Of a DNA stretch of 26,449 bases, positions 1 to 6,655 are shown piece by piece. The translations under genes were made by a program, and so were the position numbers. Each line of letters opens with the position of its first letter. The first letter of the stretch is position 1. The stretch spans positions 1 to 26,449 of the forward strand of contig JAFQKO010000145.1 in the NCBI GenBank assembly GCA_017396865.1, given 5' to 3'. This stretch comes from Clostridia bacterium (GTDB taxonomy: Bacteria; Bacillota_A; Clostridia; Oscillospirales; QAKW01). Below the pieces are notes generated by a model. The model was not told the origin of the DNA. It did no database searches and saw only the letters and a list, made by a program, of their open reading frames with translations.

Positions 1-300
1 CAAGGGTAAAACGGCGTAACACCGTACGATGGGATGAAATGAGTTGTTTGCGGAAAATCCTTTGTTTTCAACGGTTTTAGAACGTTTTACTTCGTTTTGA
101 GAACAGCCAACAATATCTTAAAAAATCGTGCTATTCAAATTCAAGTTTATCGGTCAGTTATATTATAGCGTAACTTGACTAACAAATAAAGAGAATATTT
201 AAAAACACCCGAAGTTTTAAGAAATACGGGAGTTTTCGTACTTTTTTGTACTGTCCTTTGGAGTACGACTCATAAGCATCGGATTTTTTATTATTTTTTA
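1..300. other. Gene-free AT-rich left edge
   Basis: No gene is supported here. A short frame open from the left edge (bases 3-80, about 25 codons) could be the tail of a truncated plus-strand gene, but it resembles nothing I recognise. The rest is AT-rich with stops in all frames and only short imperfect inverted repeats around 240-275, none followed by a convincing T-run. I see no clear terminator for the minus-strand gene ending at 301. Confidence 0.5.
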
Positions 301-615
301 TTATTTCTTCTTTCCCAAAGACCCGTCGGTATAATACGCAATATAGCGCTTGGTGCCCACGTTAAGGCAGATGCCCGAAAGGTTCATCAGCTCGCCGCCC
401 TTGATCTCCTTAATGGGATGGCGGAAAAGGATCTTATTCTCGCAGGAGATGATCAGCTCATCCTCCGCCACGCTGAAGGCGCCGTTTCTGCCCAGGATCC
501 GCTCCTGATAGGTGGCGGGATCCCGTTCCGAAAAGATGGAAACCCCGCGCTTATCCAGCTTACGCAGCAGGGCGGTATTTTCGTCGGTTATCTTTTTCTT
601 TTTGAAAAGACCCAT
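301..615 (-). CDS. Small hypothetical protein (104 aa)
   Basis: I do not recognise this protein. It is small and soluble, with a basic start (MGLFKKKK), no signal peptide and no membrane segment. The body looks like a short mixed alpha/beta fold: a polar stretch containing FSERDPATYQERILGRNGAF, then several short beta-type strands ending YIAYYTDGSLGKKK. A PH-like or similar small beta fold is possible but unproven. The ATG at 615 is chosen over the in-frame TTG at 618 because it overlaps the upstream gene's TGA by one base (TGATG), an arrangement typical of translational coupling. It is the second gene of a two-gene minus-strand unit with the CBM9-like protein, so the two probably act together or share regulation. 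Confidence 0.6.
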   Translation of the reverse strand: MGLFKKKKITDENTALLRKLDKRGVSIFSERDPATYQERILGRNGAFSVAEDELIISCENKILFRHPIKEIKGGELMNLSGICLNVGTKRYIAYYTDGSLGKKK

Positions 616-1220
616 CAATCCAGCACCCCTTCACCGAAGAATTGGGGCAGGTGGAATTCGGGGGTGGGGCTTTCGATCTTGCTCCACATCCCAAAATACA
701 TCTGCGGGGTCTTTTCACCGCAGGCATAGAAGTTCAGCCGAACCCGATCGCCCTTTTTCAGCGGAGCCTCTTTTCCGTAGAGCTCCTGCAACGCCGCAAA
801 GGGGATGGTATAGTTGATCTCCACCCCCTTACCGGGACGGATGACGGTATAAACGTCCATTTTGGGCTTGAGCCGATCCACCACCGATTCACGGCCGTCC
901 CGCGCGGGGCCCTTGCCGATCACCATGTAGCCAAGGGAATTACATTCAAAATTCAGATAGGCAGGATCGCCCACACCCGCGTAGGGCGCAAGGAAGAATT
1001 CCAGGCAGTTATCCTCCCAAACGTTGCCGTCGTCCTTAAGGGCGTAAACGATCGGCTCTTTAATTGCCGCCGTCAGCCGCACCCGCAAGGCGGTCTCATT
1101 ATAGCAAACGTAAAAGGCGGCCTCCGGCTCGCAACCGTTATCCATCCAAAGATAGGTATCGATCTTGCCGCTCGGCTCGCTCGGTAATTTTAAATCCTTT
1201 TGATAGGGAATTTTTAACAT
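615..1220 (-). CDS. CBM9-like carbohydrate-binding domain protein
   Basis: A 201-residue protein made almost entirely of one domain resembling the family 9 carbohydrate-binding / DOMON-like beta-sandwich. Seen: an early strand with LWMDNGCEPEAAFYVCYN, the motif VWEDNCLEFFLAP about a third of the way in (the family's W-x-D-x-x-E/LEFF signature), then YLNFECNSLGYM, a region like IPFAALQELYG, and a C-terminal RLNFYACGEKTPQMYFGMWS. The end, PTPEFHLPQFFG, matches the usual closing F-H-x-P-x-x-F-G of these proteins. There is no signal peptide, so it should be cytoplasmic, unlike most CBM9 domains attached to secreted xylanases. The start at 1220 has the Shine-Dalgarno GAGGTGAG and lies just inside a strong promoter; an in-frame Met at 1268 is upstream of that promoter and is rejected. 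Sugar binding is inferred from the family; the ligand is unknown. Confidence 0.75.
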   Translation of the reverse strand: MLKIPYQKDLKLPSEPSGKIDTYLWMDNGCEPEAAFYVCYNETALRVRLTAAIKEPIVYALKDDGNVWEDNCLEFFLAPYAGVGDPAYLNFECNSLGYMVIGKGPARDGRESVVDRLKPKMDVYTVIRPGKGVEINYTIPFAALQELYGKEAPLKKGDRVRLNFYACGEKTPQMYFGMWSKIESPTPEFHLPQFFGEGVLD

Positions 1221-1239
1221 TTTACTCACCTCGATCTCT

Positions 1240-1268
1240 ATTATAATAAATCTTCTTTCATTTTGCAA
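1240..1268 (-). promoter_or_regulatory. Promoter of the CBM9-like gene
   Basis: On the minus strand there is a -35 TTGCAA (1263-1268), a 17-base spacer and a perfect -10 TATAAT (1240-1245). The expected transcript start near 1233 leaves a short leader carrying the ribosome site GAGGTGAG for the ATG at 1220. It overlaps the divergent apbE promoter. Confidence 0.7.
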
Positions 1269-1284
1269 TCGTCTGTGTTAAAAT
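1256..1284 (+). promoter_or_regulatory. Candidate promoter of the apbE operon
   Basis: On the plus strand TTTCAT (1256-1261), 17 bases, then TAAAAT (1279-1284) preceded by TGT, giving an extended -10. The expected transcript start near 1291 excludes the ATG at 1283 and supports the ATG at 1304. It overlaps the divergent promoter on the other strand, so the two units may compete or be co-regulated. Confidence 0.5.
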
Positions 1285-1303
1285 GTTTACGGGAGTTGAA
1301 AAA

Positions 1304-2284
1304 ATGAGACGAATTTTATCTTTAATTCTTATATTTATAATACCGCTGACCCTCGGCGGCTGCCAAAAGCAGATGACCGAGCAGCATTTCTTCGCCATGG
1401 ATACGGTGATGACCCTGCAGCTCGACACCGCTGACCCCGCCCTCTTCGCCCTCTGCGAGACCGAGGTTTCGCGGCTGGAGGGGCTTTTCAGCGTAACCAT
1501 CGAGGATAGCGAGATTGCGCGGCTCAATCGAGGCGAGCAAGCCTCCCTTTCCTCCGATACCCGCACCGTTTTGCAAAAGGGGCTTGCCCTCTCGGCCGAG
1601 ACTGAGCAGGCCTTCTGCCTCAGCCTTTATGCAGCGAGCAAGCTTTGGGATTTCGGCGGCGAGCCGCGAATTCCCACCGCCGCAGAGCTGGAGGCAGTGC
1701 GCCCGCTGATCGACGATACCTCCCTGATGCTCGACGGCTCAACCTTTCTGATGCCCAAAAACGTAATGCTGGATCTGGGCGGGATCGCCAAGGGCTACGC
1801 CGCCGATCGGCTGGCCGCCCTGCTGGCGGAAAACGGAGTGGAGCACTATTTCCTCTCCCTCGGCGGCAACGTGCAGGTGGGCGGCGGCAACCCCAACGGT
1901 GAGCCGTGGCGGGTGGGAATCGCCGACCCGCAGGGCGGCGAATACGTCGGCATCGTTACCCTCACCGACGGTGCGGTGGTCACCTCGGGCGGCTACCAGC
2001 GTAACTTCACCCAAGACGGAAAAACCTACCACCACATCCTCGACCGCGCCACCCTTGCCCCCGCCGATAGCGGCTTGCTCTCGGCTACCGCTCTCGCGGC
2101 CGACGGCACCACCGCCGATGCCCTCTCCACCGCCTTCTTTGTGATGGGTGAGGAAGCGGCGCTGCGCTACTGCGCCGCCCACGAAGGCATCGATTGTATT
2201 CTGATCACCGCCGATCATCGGGTGGTGACCAGCAACGGCTTGAACTTCACCCTTCATAATACGGAGTACACCTATGAAAAATAA
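1304..2284 (+). CDS. apbE: FAD:protein FMN transferase (ApbE family lipoprotein)
   Basis: ApbE attaches FMN from FAD covalently to a threonine or serine of target flavoproteins outside the membrane. This copy is 326 residues, normal for the family. It starts with a lipoprotein signal, lipobox LGGC with Cys20. Family motifs are in order: FFAMDTVMTL (29-38), the flavin/metal loop LDLGGIAKGYAAD (156-168), SLGGNVQVGG (185-194), WRVGI (202-206), HHILDRAT (243-250) and the metal-binding ADGTTADALSTA (266-277). The ATG at 1304 is chosen because GGGAG lies nine bases upstream and a promoter ends at about 1284. It overlaps the next gene by 11 bases. The natural target is not in the window; NusG_II and Gx partners downstream suggest an Rnf-type or extracellular electron-transfer flavoprotein. 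Confidence 0.93.
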   Translation: MRRILSLILIFIIPLTLGGCQKQMTEQHFFAMDTVMTLQLDTADPALFALCETEVSRLEGLFSVTIEDSEIARLNRGEQASLSSDTRTVLQKGLALSAETEQAFCLSLYAASKLWDFGGEPRIPTAAELEAVRPLIDDTSLMLDGSTFLMPKNVMLDLGGIAKGYAADRLAALLAENGVEHYFLSLGGNVQVGGGNPNGEPWRVGIADPQGGEYVGIVTLTDGAVVTSGGYQRNFTQDGKTYHHILDRATLAPADSGLLSATALAADGTTADALSTAFFVMGEEAALRYCAAHEGIDCILITADHRVVTSNGLNFTLHNTEYTYEK

Positions 2285-2642
2285 ACATCATTTTATCTAC
2301 GCAGGGGTATTTTTGATCATTATTATACTTTGCGTAATCGGCATTCTTTGGAATAACAGCCGCACCGACCAACGCTACGCCGAAATTTATCAGGACGGCA
2401 AGCTGATCGAGCGAATCGAATGGGCCACGCTGGACGGGCAGGTTACGGTTGCGGTGGGCAACGGCAACGTGGTATGTGCCGACCGCGAGGGCGTATGGAT
2501 GCAGCATGCCGACTGCCCCGATCAGCTTTGCGTTCAGCAGGGCAAGATCAAGAGCGGCAATCTTTCCATCATCTGCCTGCCCAATCGGGTAACGGTGACC
2601 TTGACCGCCGATGCGGAGGAAGTGGACGGTGTGGCAGGATGA
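2274..2642 (+). CDS. NusG domain II-containing membrane protein
   Basis: A 122-residue protein with one N-terminal membrane anchor (about residues 8-27) and an outward domain of the NusG_II type. The conserved core is visible near the end: a C-x-x-x-x-C pair in CPDQLCVQQG, then IICLPNRVTVTL. These small proteins nearly always sit next to ApbE and Gx-type membrane proteins in Firmicutes. In Listeria the equivalent pair (EetA/EetB) is placed in flavin-based extracellular electron transfer; that is family knowledge, not shown here. It starts inside the end of apbE (11-base overlap) and its TGA overlaps the next ATG (ATGA), so translation is coupled through the operon. The two cysteines after the TM could form a disulfide or redox site. 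Confidence 0.85.
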   Translation: MKNKHHFIYAGVFLIIIILCVIGILWNNSRTDQRYAEIYQDGKLIERIEWATLDGQVTVAVGNGNVVCADREGVWMQHADCPDQLCVQQGKIKSGNLSIICLPNRVTVTLTADAEEVDGVAG

Positions 2643-3130
2643 AAACGAAAAAGCTTCTCTTTTTAGCGGTTTTGGTGGCGATGGGCTGCGGTCTCTTTGT
2701 TTTGGAGAGCCTGCTCCCGCCCATTGCGGCGATCCCCGGCCTGAAGCCGGGGCTGGCCAATATCATTACGCTGCTGGCGATCGTTTGGTTCGGCAAAAAG
2801 GAGGCGGGGCTTTGCCTGCTCTGCCGCATCGCCCTCTGCTCCCTCTTTGCGGGGCAGGCGGTTTATTTTCTGTATAGCTTTGCGGGCGGCGTCTGCTGCT
2901 ACCTTGTTTTGTGCGTCAGCGGCAGGGCACCCCTTTGGGCACGCAGCGCCATGGCCGCCATCGCCCACAACGTGGGGCAGGTTTCCGTTGCCGCCCTGCT
3001 GACAGGCACATTTTCCGTCTATTGGCTCTTGCTTTATTTGGTGATCGGTGCTATAATAAGCGGTAGCATCATCGGCGTGGCGGCAGAGATCCTCACCCGA
3101 CGGTTAGACCATTTTTCCAAAGGAGTTTGA
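2639..3130 (+). CDS. Gx transporter / heptaprenyl diphosphate synthase component I-like membrane protein
   Basis: A 163-residue multi-pass membrane protein with roughly five hydrophobic segments. The family signature is plain: an early LESLLPPIAAIPGLKPGLAN followed by IITLLAIVWFG, and later AMAAIAHNVGQVSVAALLTG. This is the Gx transporter family, named in databases as heptaprenyl diphosphate synthase component I, a label inherited from a Bacillus assignment; the structure is closer to the substrate-binding membrane subunit of ECF transporters. The ATG at 2639 overlaps the previous stop as ATGA, and the longer open frame upstream is rejected. With apbE and the NusG_II gene it forms a cassette probably handling quinone or flavin chemistry at the membrane. 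Confidence 0.83.
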   Translation: MKTKKLLFLAVLVAMGCGLFVLESLLPPIAAIPGLKPGLANIITLLAIVWFGKKEAGLCLLCRIALCSLFAGQAVYFLYSFAGGVCCYLVLCVSGRAPLWARSAMAAIAHNVGQVSVAALLTGTFSVYWLLLYLVIGAIISGSIIGVAAEILTRRLDHFSKGV

Positions 3131-3133
3131 ACT

Positions 3134-3676
3134 ATGCCAGAATTGGGCGGATTACGCGAATTGCCGGATATTAAGGCATTGATTTTGTTTTTATTAAAAG
3201 AGGCCAACTGCGTTTTGAAAGAAGGCCAGCTCACCGATATCATCATGGCCGACGGCCTGGTGGAATACTTCGACTACGCCCAGAGCGTTGAGGAGCTGCT
3301 GATCTCGGGCCTGATCGATATCGCCTCGCTGGAGGAAATGAGCAGCTATCGCATCACCAAGCGGGGATTGGAGGTAGTGGATGAGTTTGAAAAGACCCTC
3401 CCCCATAACGTAAAGGCCACCACCCTCATTGCCCTGAAGGAAGGGCTGAAGAAAAAGCAGGACGAGGAGGATATCCGCGCGGATATCGAGCAATCCCGCA
3501 GCGGCTTCACTGTAACCTGTACGGTGCGGGAGGCGGGCGAGATCATGTTCTCCTGTAAGGTGCTGCTGCCCGACCGCAAGGCGGCCTTCTACGCCGCCGA
3601 ACGCTTCCGTGAAAACCCCAGCGCCTACTATCAAAAAATCATGGAACTGATGCTGGACGAAAACCCGTTTCAGTAA
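3134..3676 (+). CDS. DUF4364 family protein
   Basis: A 180-residue cytosolic protein of the DUF4364 family, found as a single copy in many Clostridia; its role is unknown. The N-terminal half looks like a winged helix (IKALILFLLKEANCVLKEGQ through YRITKRGLEVVDEFEKTLP), suggesting DNA binding or a regulatory function; the C-terminal part is a compact alpha/beta region ending FRENPSAYYQKIMEL. The start has AGGAG nine bases upstream and follows the Gx gene by three bases, so it is the last gene of that operon, closed by a perfect hairpin. Its last 25-36 codons recur twice as fragments at 6484-6592 and 14603-14677, making this gene's 3' end the apparent target of repeated insertion. Confidence 0.82.
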   Translation: MPELGGLRELPDIKALILFLLKEANCVLKEGQLTDIIMADGLVEYFDYAQSVEELLISGLIDIASLEEMSSYRITKRGLEVVDEFEKTLPHNVKATTLIALKEGLKKKQDEEDIRADIEQSRSGFTVTCTVREAGEIMFSCKVLLPDRKAAFYAAERFRENPSAYYQKIMELMLDENPFQ

Positions 3677-3710
3677 AAAAATCGCTTAGGCAAACGCCTA
3701 AGCGATTTTT
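3677..3710. terminator. Perfect bidirectional terminator
   Basis: A 15-base perfect stem (3677-3691 with 3696-3710) around the loop AAAC, rich in GC in the middle and ending in five T on the plus strand and five T on the minus strand. It serves both the DUF4364 operon from the left and the TIR gene from the right. Confidence 0.9.
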
Positions 3711-3717
3711 AATTCAA

Positions 3718-6387
3718 TTAACCCAATTCAATCCACAAAGCGGGGCGGACGGCAAGATCATCATCGTCGCCGTAGCAGCCGAACTCATAGACGTCGCCGT
3801 CAGTATCGACAAAGGCGGCATCATCCTGAATGTAACCGGGCGACCGCAGCCACCACAAGCAGTTGTCGTTGTAGACATCCGCTCCATTGGCAACTGCATA
3901 ATCCGTTGGCTCACACTGTCTTGCGCTATCGGAACTAAAATATTTATTCGCCTCCGTGATGCTAAGCAAGAACACTTGATCCTGCGTTGCGTTGCCGGGA
4001 TCTGTGCTGTATTCAGGATTTTCATCTGCCGACACCGTAACGGTAGGAATCATAGCCTTTTCGTCAGCAGAAAATGCAACATCCATAAAGGAACTGTTTA
4101 ACCATGATCGCAAGGAGCAGGTCTCCCAAGTAACGACTGTTAAGCTTGTATTATACGGCTGGCAATCGAGTGCATTTTTACTGAGCACCAATGCCTTTCC
4201 ATCCTTGACCTCAAGCACCTTCCATTCAATCATTTCAGCGCCGTTAGACGTATCATTATCCTGCTCATAATTGCCAAAATAAACAATTTCTCCGACTTTC
4301 GGGTCTTTCAATGAATCAGCTATTTTTTGCTCTATTTTTTGCTCTGTTTCTTCAATTTTTTCCTCGCTGTCCCTATAATCGATTATCGTTTCAAAGGCAG
4401 CAATTGCTTCTTGATATTTTTCGCTCTCTAAATAGCTGATCGCTTCATCATATGTAGCGGCAGCGCGACACTCCTCGATCATCTCTTGATCGTTTAACTC
4501 TTGAAAGAGGGCAATCGCACTATCGTATTTCCCGTCCTCCATCAATGCAACCGCTTCGTTATACTTTAATACTGAACTCAACATAATAACAACCAACACC
4601 AAAACAGCGATGGCTACCGCGCTCACAAGGCCAATAATGCGGGCTCGTTTTGCTTTCCGCGCCGCCTCGATCCTTGTTTTTTCCACTTTTTCTCGGCATT
4701 CCTGCGCGAGCTGATCGGCATTTTTCCAGCCGGCAACCGATTCAAAAAGCGCAATGGCATCCTCATAGCCCTCAACGGTCTGATACTTCATTTCGGAAAT
4801 GCCACGCTTCAAAACGTTATCCTTATGTAACAGCTCCGCCCGCTCATAGCAATCCTGCCGCCGTGCTTCGGAGTCCTTATACGAGCCGAGACGGCCGAAC
4901 AGCTGCGCAACGTGCCTGATCTCTGCCTCGGTGGAGGCATTTTGCATGGCACTACATACATCTTTGTAGGTCTGCTCCAGCAGCTCCTCATGTAACCGCT
5001 CCACCTGCTCATAACATTCTTGCTGCCGCGCCTCGGAATCCTTATACGAACCGAGGCGGCCGAATGTCTGCGCAGCATGCACGAACTCTGTCTCGGTGGA
5101 GGCATTTTGCATGGCACTACATGCATCTTTGTAGGTCTGCTCCTGCAACGCCGCCTCATTCCGCTTGACAATATGGGTGACGCATTCAACCAGCATGGTT
5201 TTCAGCGCCTTATCGCCGAAACGAAACGTCTTTTGATAGTTGTTGCTGCCGTCGAAGGGCTCTTTGCAATCCCGCAGCTCCTCCTGATTATGCACCCGCA
5301 GCTCGGCCATCAGCTTGCAAAGATAGGCCTCGGCGCATTCGGGATCCTGATTTAATACCTGCTCGCAGAATTCATCGGCCCGCTCCCAATCGCCGTCCTC
5401 CAAAAAGAGATGGATTCGCTTCAACAGCGGTGCGATATTCACCGCACCGTTTGCGGCAGAGGACTCTGCCCGCACGGCGGTCTGCGCTGCCGCATCCTTG
5501 CCCATCACCTTTTTGACACCGCGCACCAAATCATTAATAAAGCCGAGCTTTGCCATATCCTGCGCCTGCAGATGAGCAAACTCCTCGGGCAGCTCATAGG
5601 GATCCATCTCCCGATAGCAGGGGATCAGCAGCTTGGAGCGATCCTTCTGCATGATCTTCAGATACCGCGACCATTCATTGCGCACCCAAACGGCGTTGAA
5701 ATATTCGGGCTTGGTGCCGATTGCCAGCATCACCTTAGCGCTGTTCAGCGCGGCGAAAATGATCGGCTCATAGGCCTCGCCCAGCTTTCCCTCCAGCGTA
5801 ATGGCCGCATAAAAGACCTTAAAGCCCTCTTGGGTAAGCTGGTAATAGATCTCGTTTGCCAGCACGCTGTCCTGCGTACGGTGCCCCTCGGCATCGGTTT
5901 CTTTATAACAGATAAAAACGTCGTAGGTTTCCTGCCGCTGCGCCAGCGCAAGGATCTCCCGCTGAATGCGGTCGATCTCCGCCGCCTGCTGCTCATAAAT
6001 CGCCCGACGGCTCGGATCGGCGTTGGCCAACGCCGCCTTATAGTCCTCATCGGCGATCACCGAATCATAGGAGGCGCGATGGCAGGTGGGGATCTTTTGA
6101 AAGGTAACGGGGTCATCCACGTATTCAATGCCGTAGCGGCAGAGGATCAGCCCCCAATAGGCCTCCGACTGGGTGGAATCGGCCTGCACGATCTTTTCGT
6201 ATATCGCCTCCGCTTTATCGAATTCGCCCTTGATCCGAAGCAGATTGGCACGGTTAAAAAGATTCTTTAAGTTTTCATCCATCGACTGCGGAACAGTCTG
6301 CTTGGTGCCGCAATAGATGCATTCGGCAACGGCAGTTCCCGCAAGAACCTCCAGATCACCGCCGCACATTTTGCACTTAAACAACAT
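3718..6387 (-). CDS. Membrane-spanning TIR protein with zinc ribbon, TPR-like repeats and DUF6273
   Basis: An 889-residue multidomain protein. In order: a zinc ribbon (C5, C8, C23, C26); a TPR-like helical pair (about 38-90); a TIR domain (about 154-255) starting YDVFICYKETD, with GFKVFYA and a helix AVWVRNEWSRYL whose E238 is the likely NADase glutamate; helical repeats (315-570) including two 55-residue units (416-470, 471-525); a basic stretch KTRIEAARKAKRAR and one membrane segment (about 583-605); a second TPR-like part (608-665); and a C-terminal DUF6273 domain (about 697-889), of the type often found on Clostridial cell-surface proteins (GEIVYFGNYEQD, CLWWLRSPGY, AVRPALWI). The positive-inside rule puts the TIR in the cytoplasm and DUF6273 outside, so it reads as a receptor. 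The start has AGGGG and a consensus promoter. TIR proteins often make NAD-derived signals or deplete NAD in phage defence; no Thoeris ThsA or other partner lies nearby, so the role is open. Confidence 0.85.
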   Translation of the reverse strand: MLFKCKMCGGDLEVLAGTAVAECIYCGTKQTVPQSMDENLKNLFNRANLLRIKGEFDKAEAIYEKIVQADSTQSEAYWGLILCRYGIEYVDDPVTFQKIPTCHRASYDSVIADEDYKAALANADPSRRAIYEQQAAEIDRIQREILALAQRQETYDVFICYKETDAEGHRTQDSVLANEIYYQLTQEGFKVFYAAITLEGKLGEAYEPIIFAALNSAKVMLAIGTKPEYFNAVWVRNEWSRYLKIMQKDRSKLLIPCYREMDPYELPEEFAHLQAQDMAKLGFINDLVRGVKKVMGKDAAAQTAVRAESSAANGAVNIAPLLKRIHLFLEDGDWERADEFCEQVLNQDPECAEAYLCKLMAELRVHNQEELRDCKEPFDGSNNYQKTFRFGDKALKTMLVECVTHIVKRNEAALQEQTYKDACSAMQNASTETEFVHAAQTFGRLGSYKDSEARQQECYEQVERLHEELLEQTYKDVCSAMQNASTEAEIRHVAQLFGRLGSYKDSEARRQDCYERAELLHKDNVLKRGISEMKYQTVEGYEDAIALFESVAGWKNADQLAQECREKVEKTRIEAARKAKRARIIGLVSAVAIAVLVLVVIMLSSVLKYNEAVALMEDGKYDSAIALFQELNDQEMIEECRAAATYDEAISYLESEKYQEAIAAFETIIDYRDSEEKIEETEQKIEQKIADSLKDPKVGEIVYFGNYEQDNDTSNGAEMIEWKVLEVKDGKALVLSKNALDCQPYNTSLTVVTWETCSLRSWLNSSFMDVAFSADEKAMIPTVTVSADENPEYSTDPGNATQDQVFLLSITEANKYFSSDSARQCEPTDYAVANGADVYNDNCLWWLRSPGYIQDDAAFVDTDGDVYEFGCYGDDDDLAVRPALWIELG
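4926..5143 (-). repeat. Tandem 165-base duplication inside the TIR gene
   Basis: Two neighbouring 55-codon units encode almost the same sequence, EQTYKDxCSAMQNASTExE followed by FGRLGSYKDSEAR and a C-Y-E motif. Stretches of DNA around 4932-4980 and 5097-5145 are nearly identical, so the duplication is fairly young or kept alike by conversion. Copy number may vary between strains. Confidence 0.75.
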
Positions 6388-6420
6388 TCTTATATTTCCC
6401 CTTTTGTGTTCTTGCTCTTT

Positions 6421-6449
6421 ATTATATCAAAGAACTTCTCATATTTCAA
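6421..6449 (-). promoter_or_regulatory. Promoter of the TIR gene
   Basis: Minus strand TTGAAA (6444-6449), 17-base spacer, TATAAT (6421-6426): a near-consensus housekeeping promoter, followed by the ribosome site AAGGGG before the ATG at 6387. The 16 bases at 6417-6432 recur exactly at the -10 region of the rhamnosidase gene. Confidence 0.75.
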
Positions 6450-6456
6450 CAAGTTT

Positions 6457-6486
6457 CTAAAGCAGCAGAGGCCGGAGCTGTTTGCC
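6457..6486 (-). pseudogene. Fragment of a dpaB-like 3' end
   Basis: Read on the minus strand these bases give GKQLRPLLL and a stop, against GKQLQPLLL and a stop at the end of the intact dpaB at 21545. Fourteen bases (GGAGCTGTTTGCCC on the plus strand) match exactly. The fragment starts eight bases beyond the TIR promoter and is cut off at GCCC, where the DUF4364 fragment begins. It cannot be expressed. Confidence 0.7.
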
Positions 6487-6592
6487 CGACCGCAAGGCAG
6501 CCTTTTATGCCGCGGAGCGCTTCCGCGAAAACCCCGGCACCTACTATCAAAAAATCATGGAATTGATGCCGGACGAAAACCCGTTTCAATGA
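6484..6592 (+). pseudogene. DUF4364 3'-end fragment, copy B
   Basis: The last 34 codons and stop of a DUF4364 gene, aligned without gaps to 3568-3676. I count eight synonymous codon changes, three amino-acid changes (S to G, A to T, L to P) and a TGA in place of TAA. The frame is intact to its stop but has no start; on the left it is joined to a dpaB-like end. The excess of silent changes indicates divergence while under selection as a working gene. Confidence 0.85.
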
Positions 6593-6655
6593 AATCGATA
6601 AAAGAGCCAAGACGACAACTTCGTCTTGGCTCTTTTTATAGCTTTATTTGGAAAG
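6592..6655. repeat. Identical 64-base block, copy 1
   Basis: Bases 6592-6655 are identical to 14677-14740. The block runs from the stop of the DUF4364 fragment through the terminator into the last four codons of the dockerin gene. Similarity continues on both sides into the DUF4364 fragment and the dockerin coding end with scattered changes. Confidence 0.9.
6600..6638. terminator. Terminator of the dockerin/GH78 operon
   Basis: A 15-base stem, AAAGAGCCAAGACGA with its complement, around a short loop, followed by T-runs on both strands. It lies just past the stop of the dockerin protein at 6644 and is identical to the one at 14685-14722. Confidence 0.88.

Noticed and set aside
4926..5143. A CRISPR-like array
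   Set aside because: The repeats are two long units within one reading frame and encode helical protein repeats; no short direct repeats with unique spacers were seen anywhere.
3718..6387. The TIR gene as part of a Thoeris system
   Set aside because: No ThsA-type NAD-binding effector is next to it; the neighbours are DUF4364 and dockerin genes.
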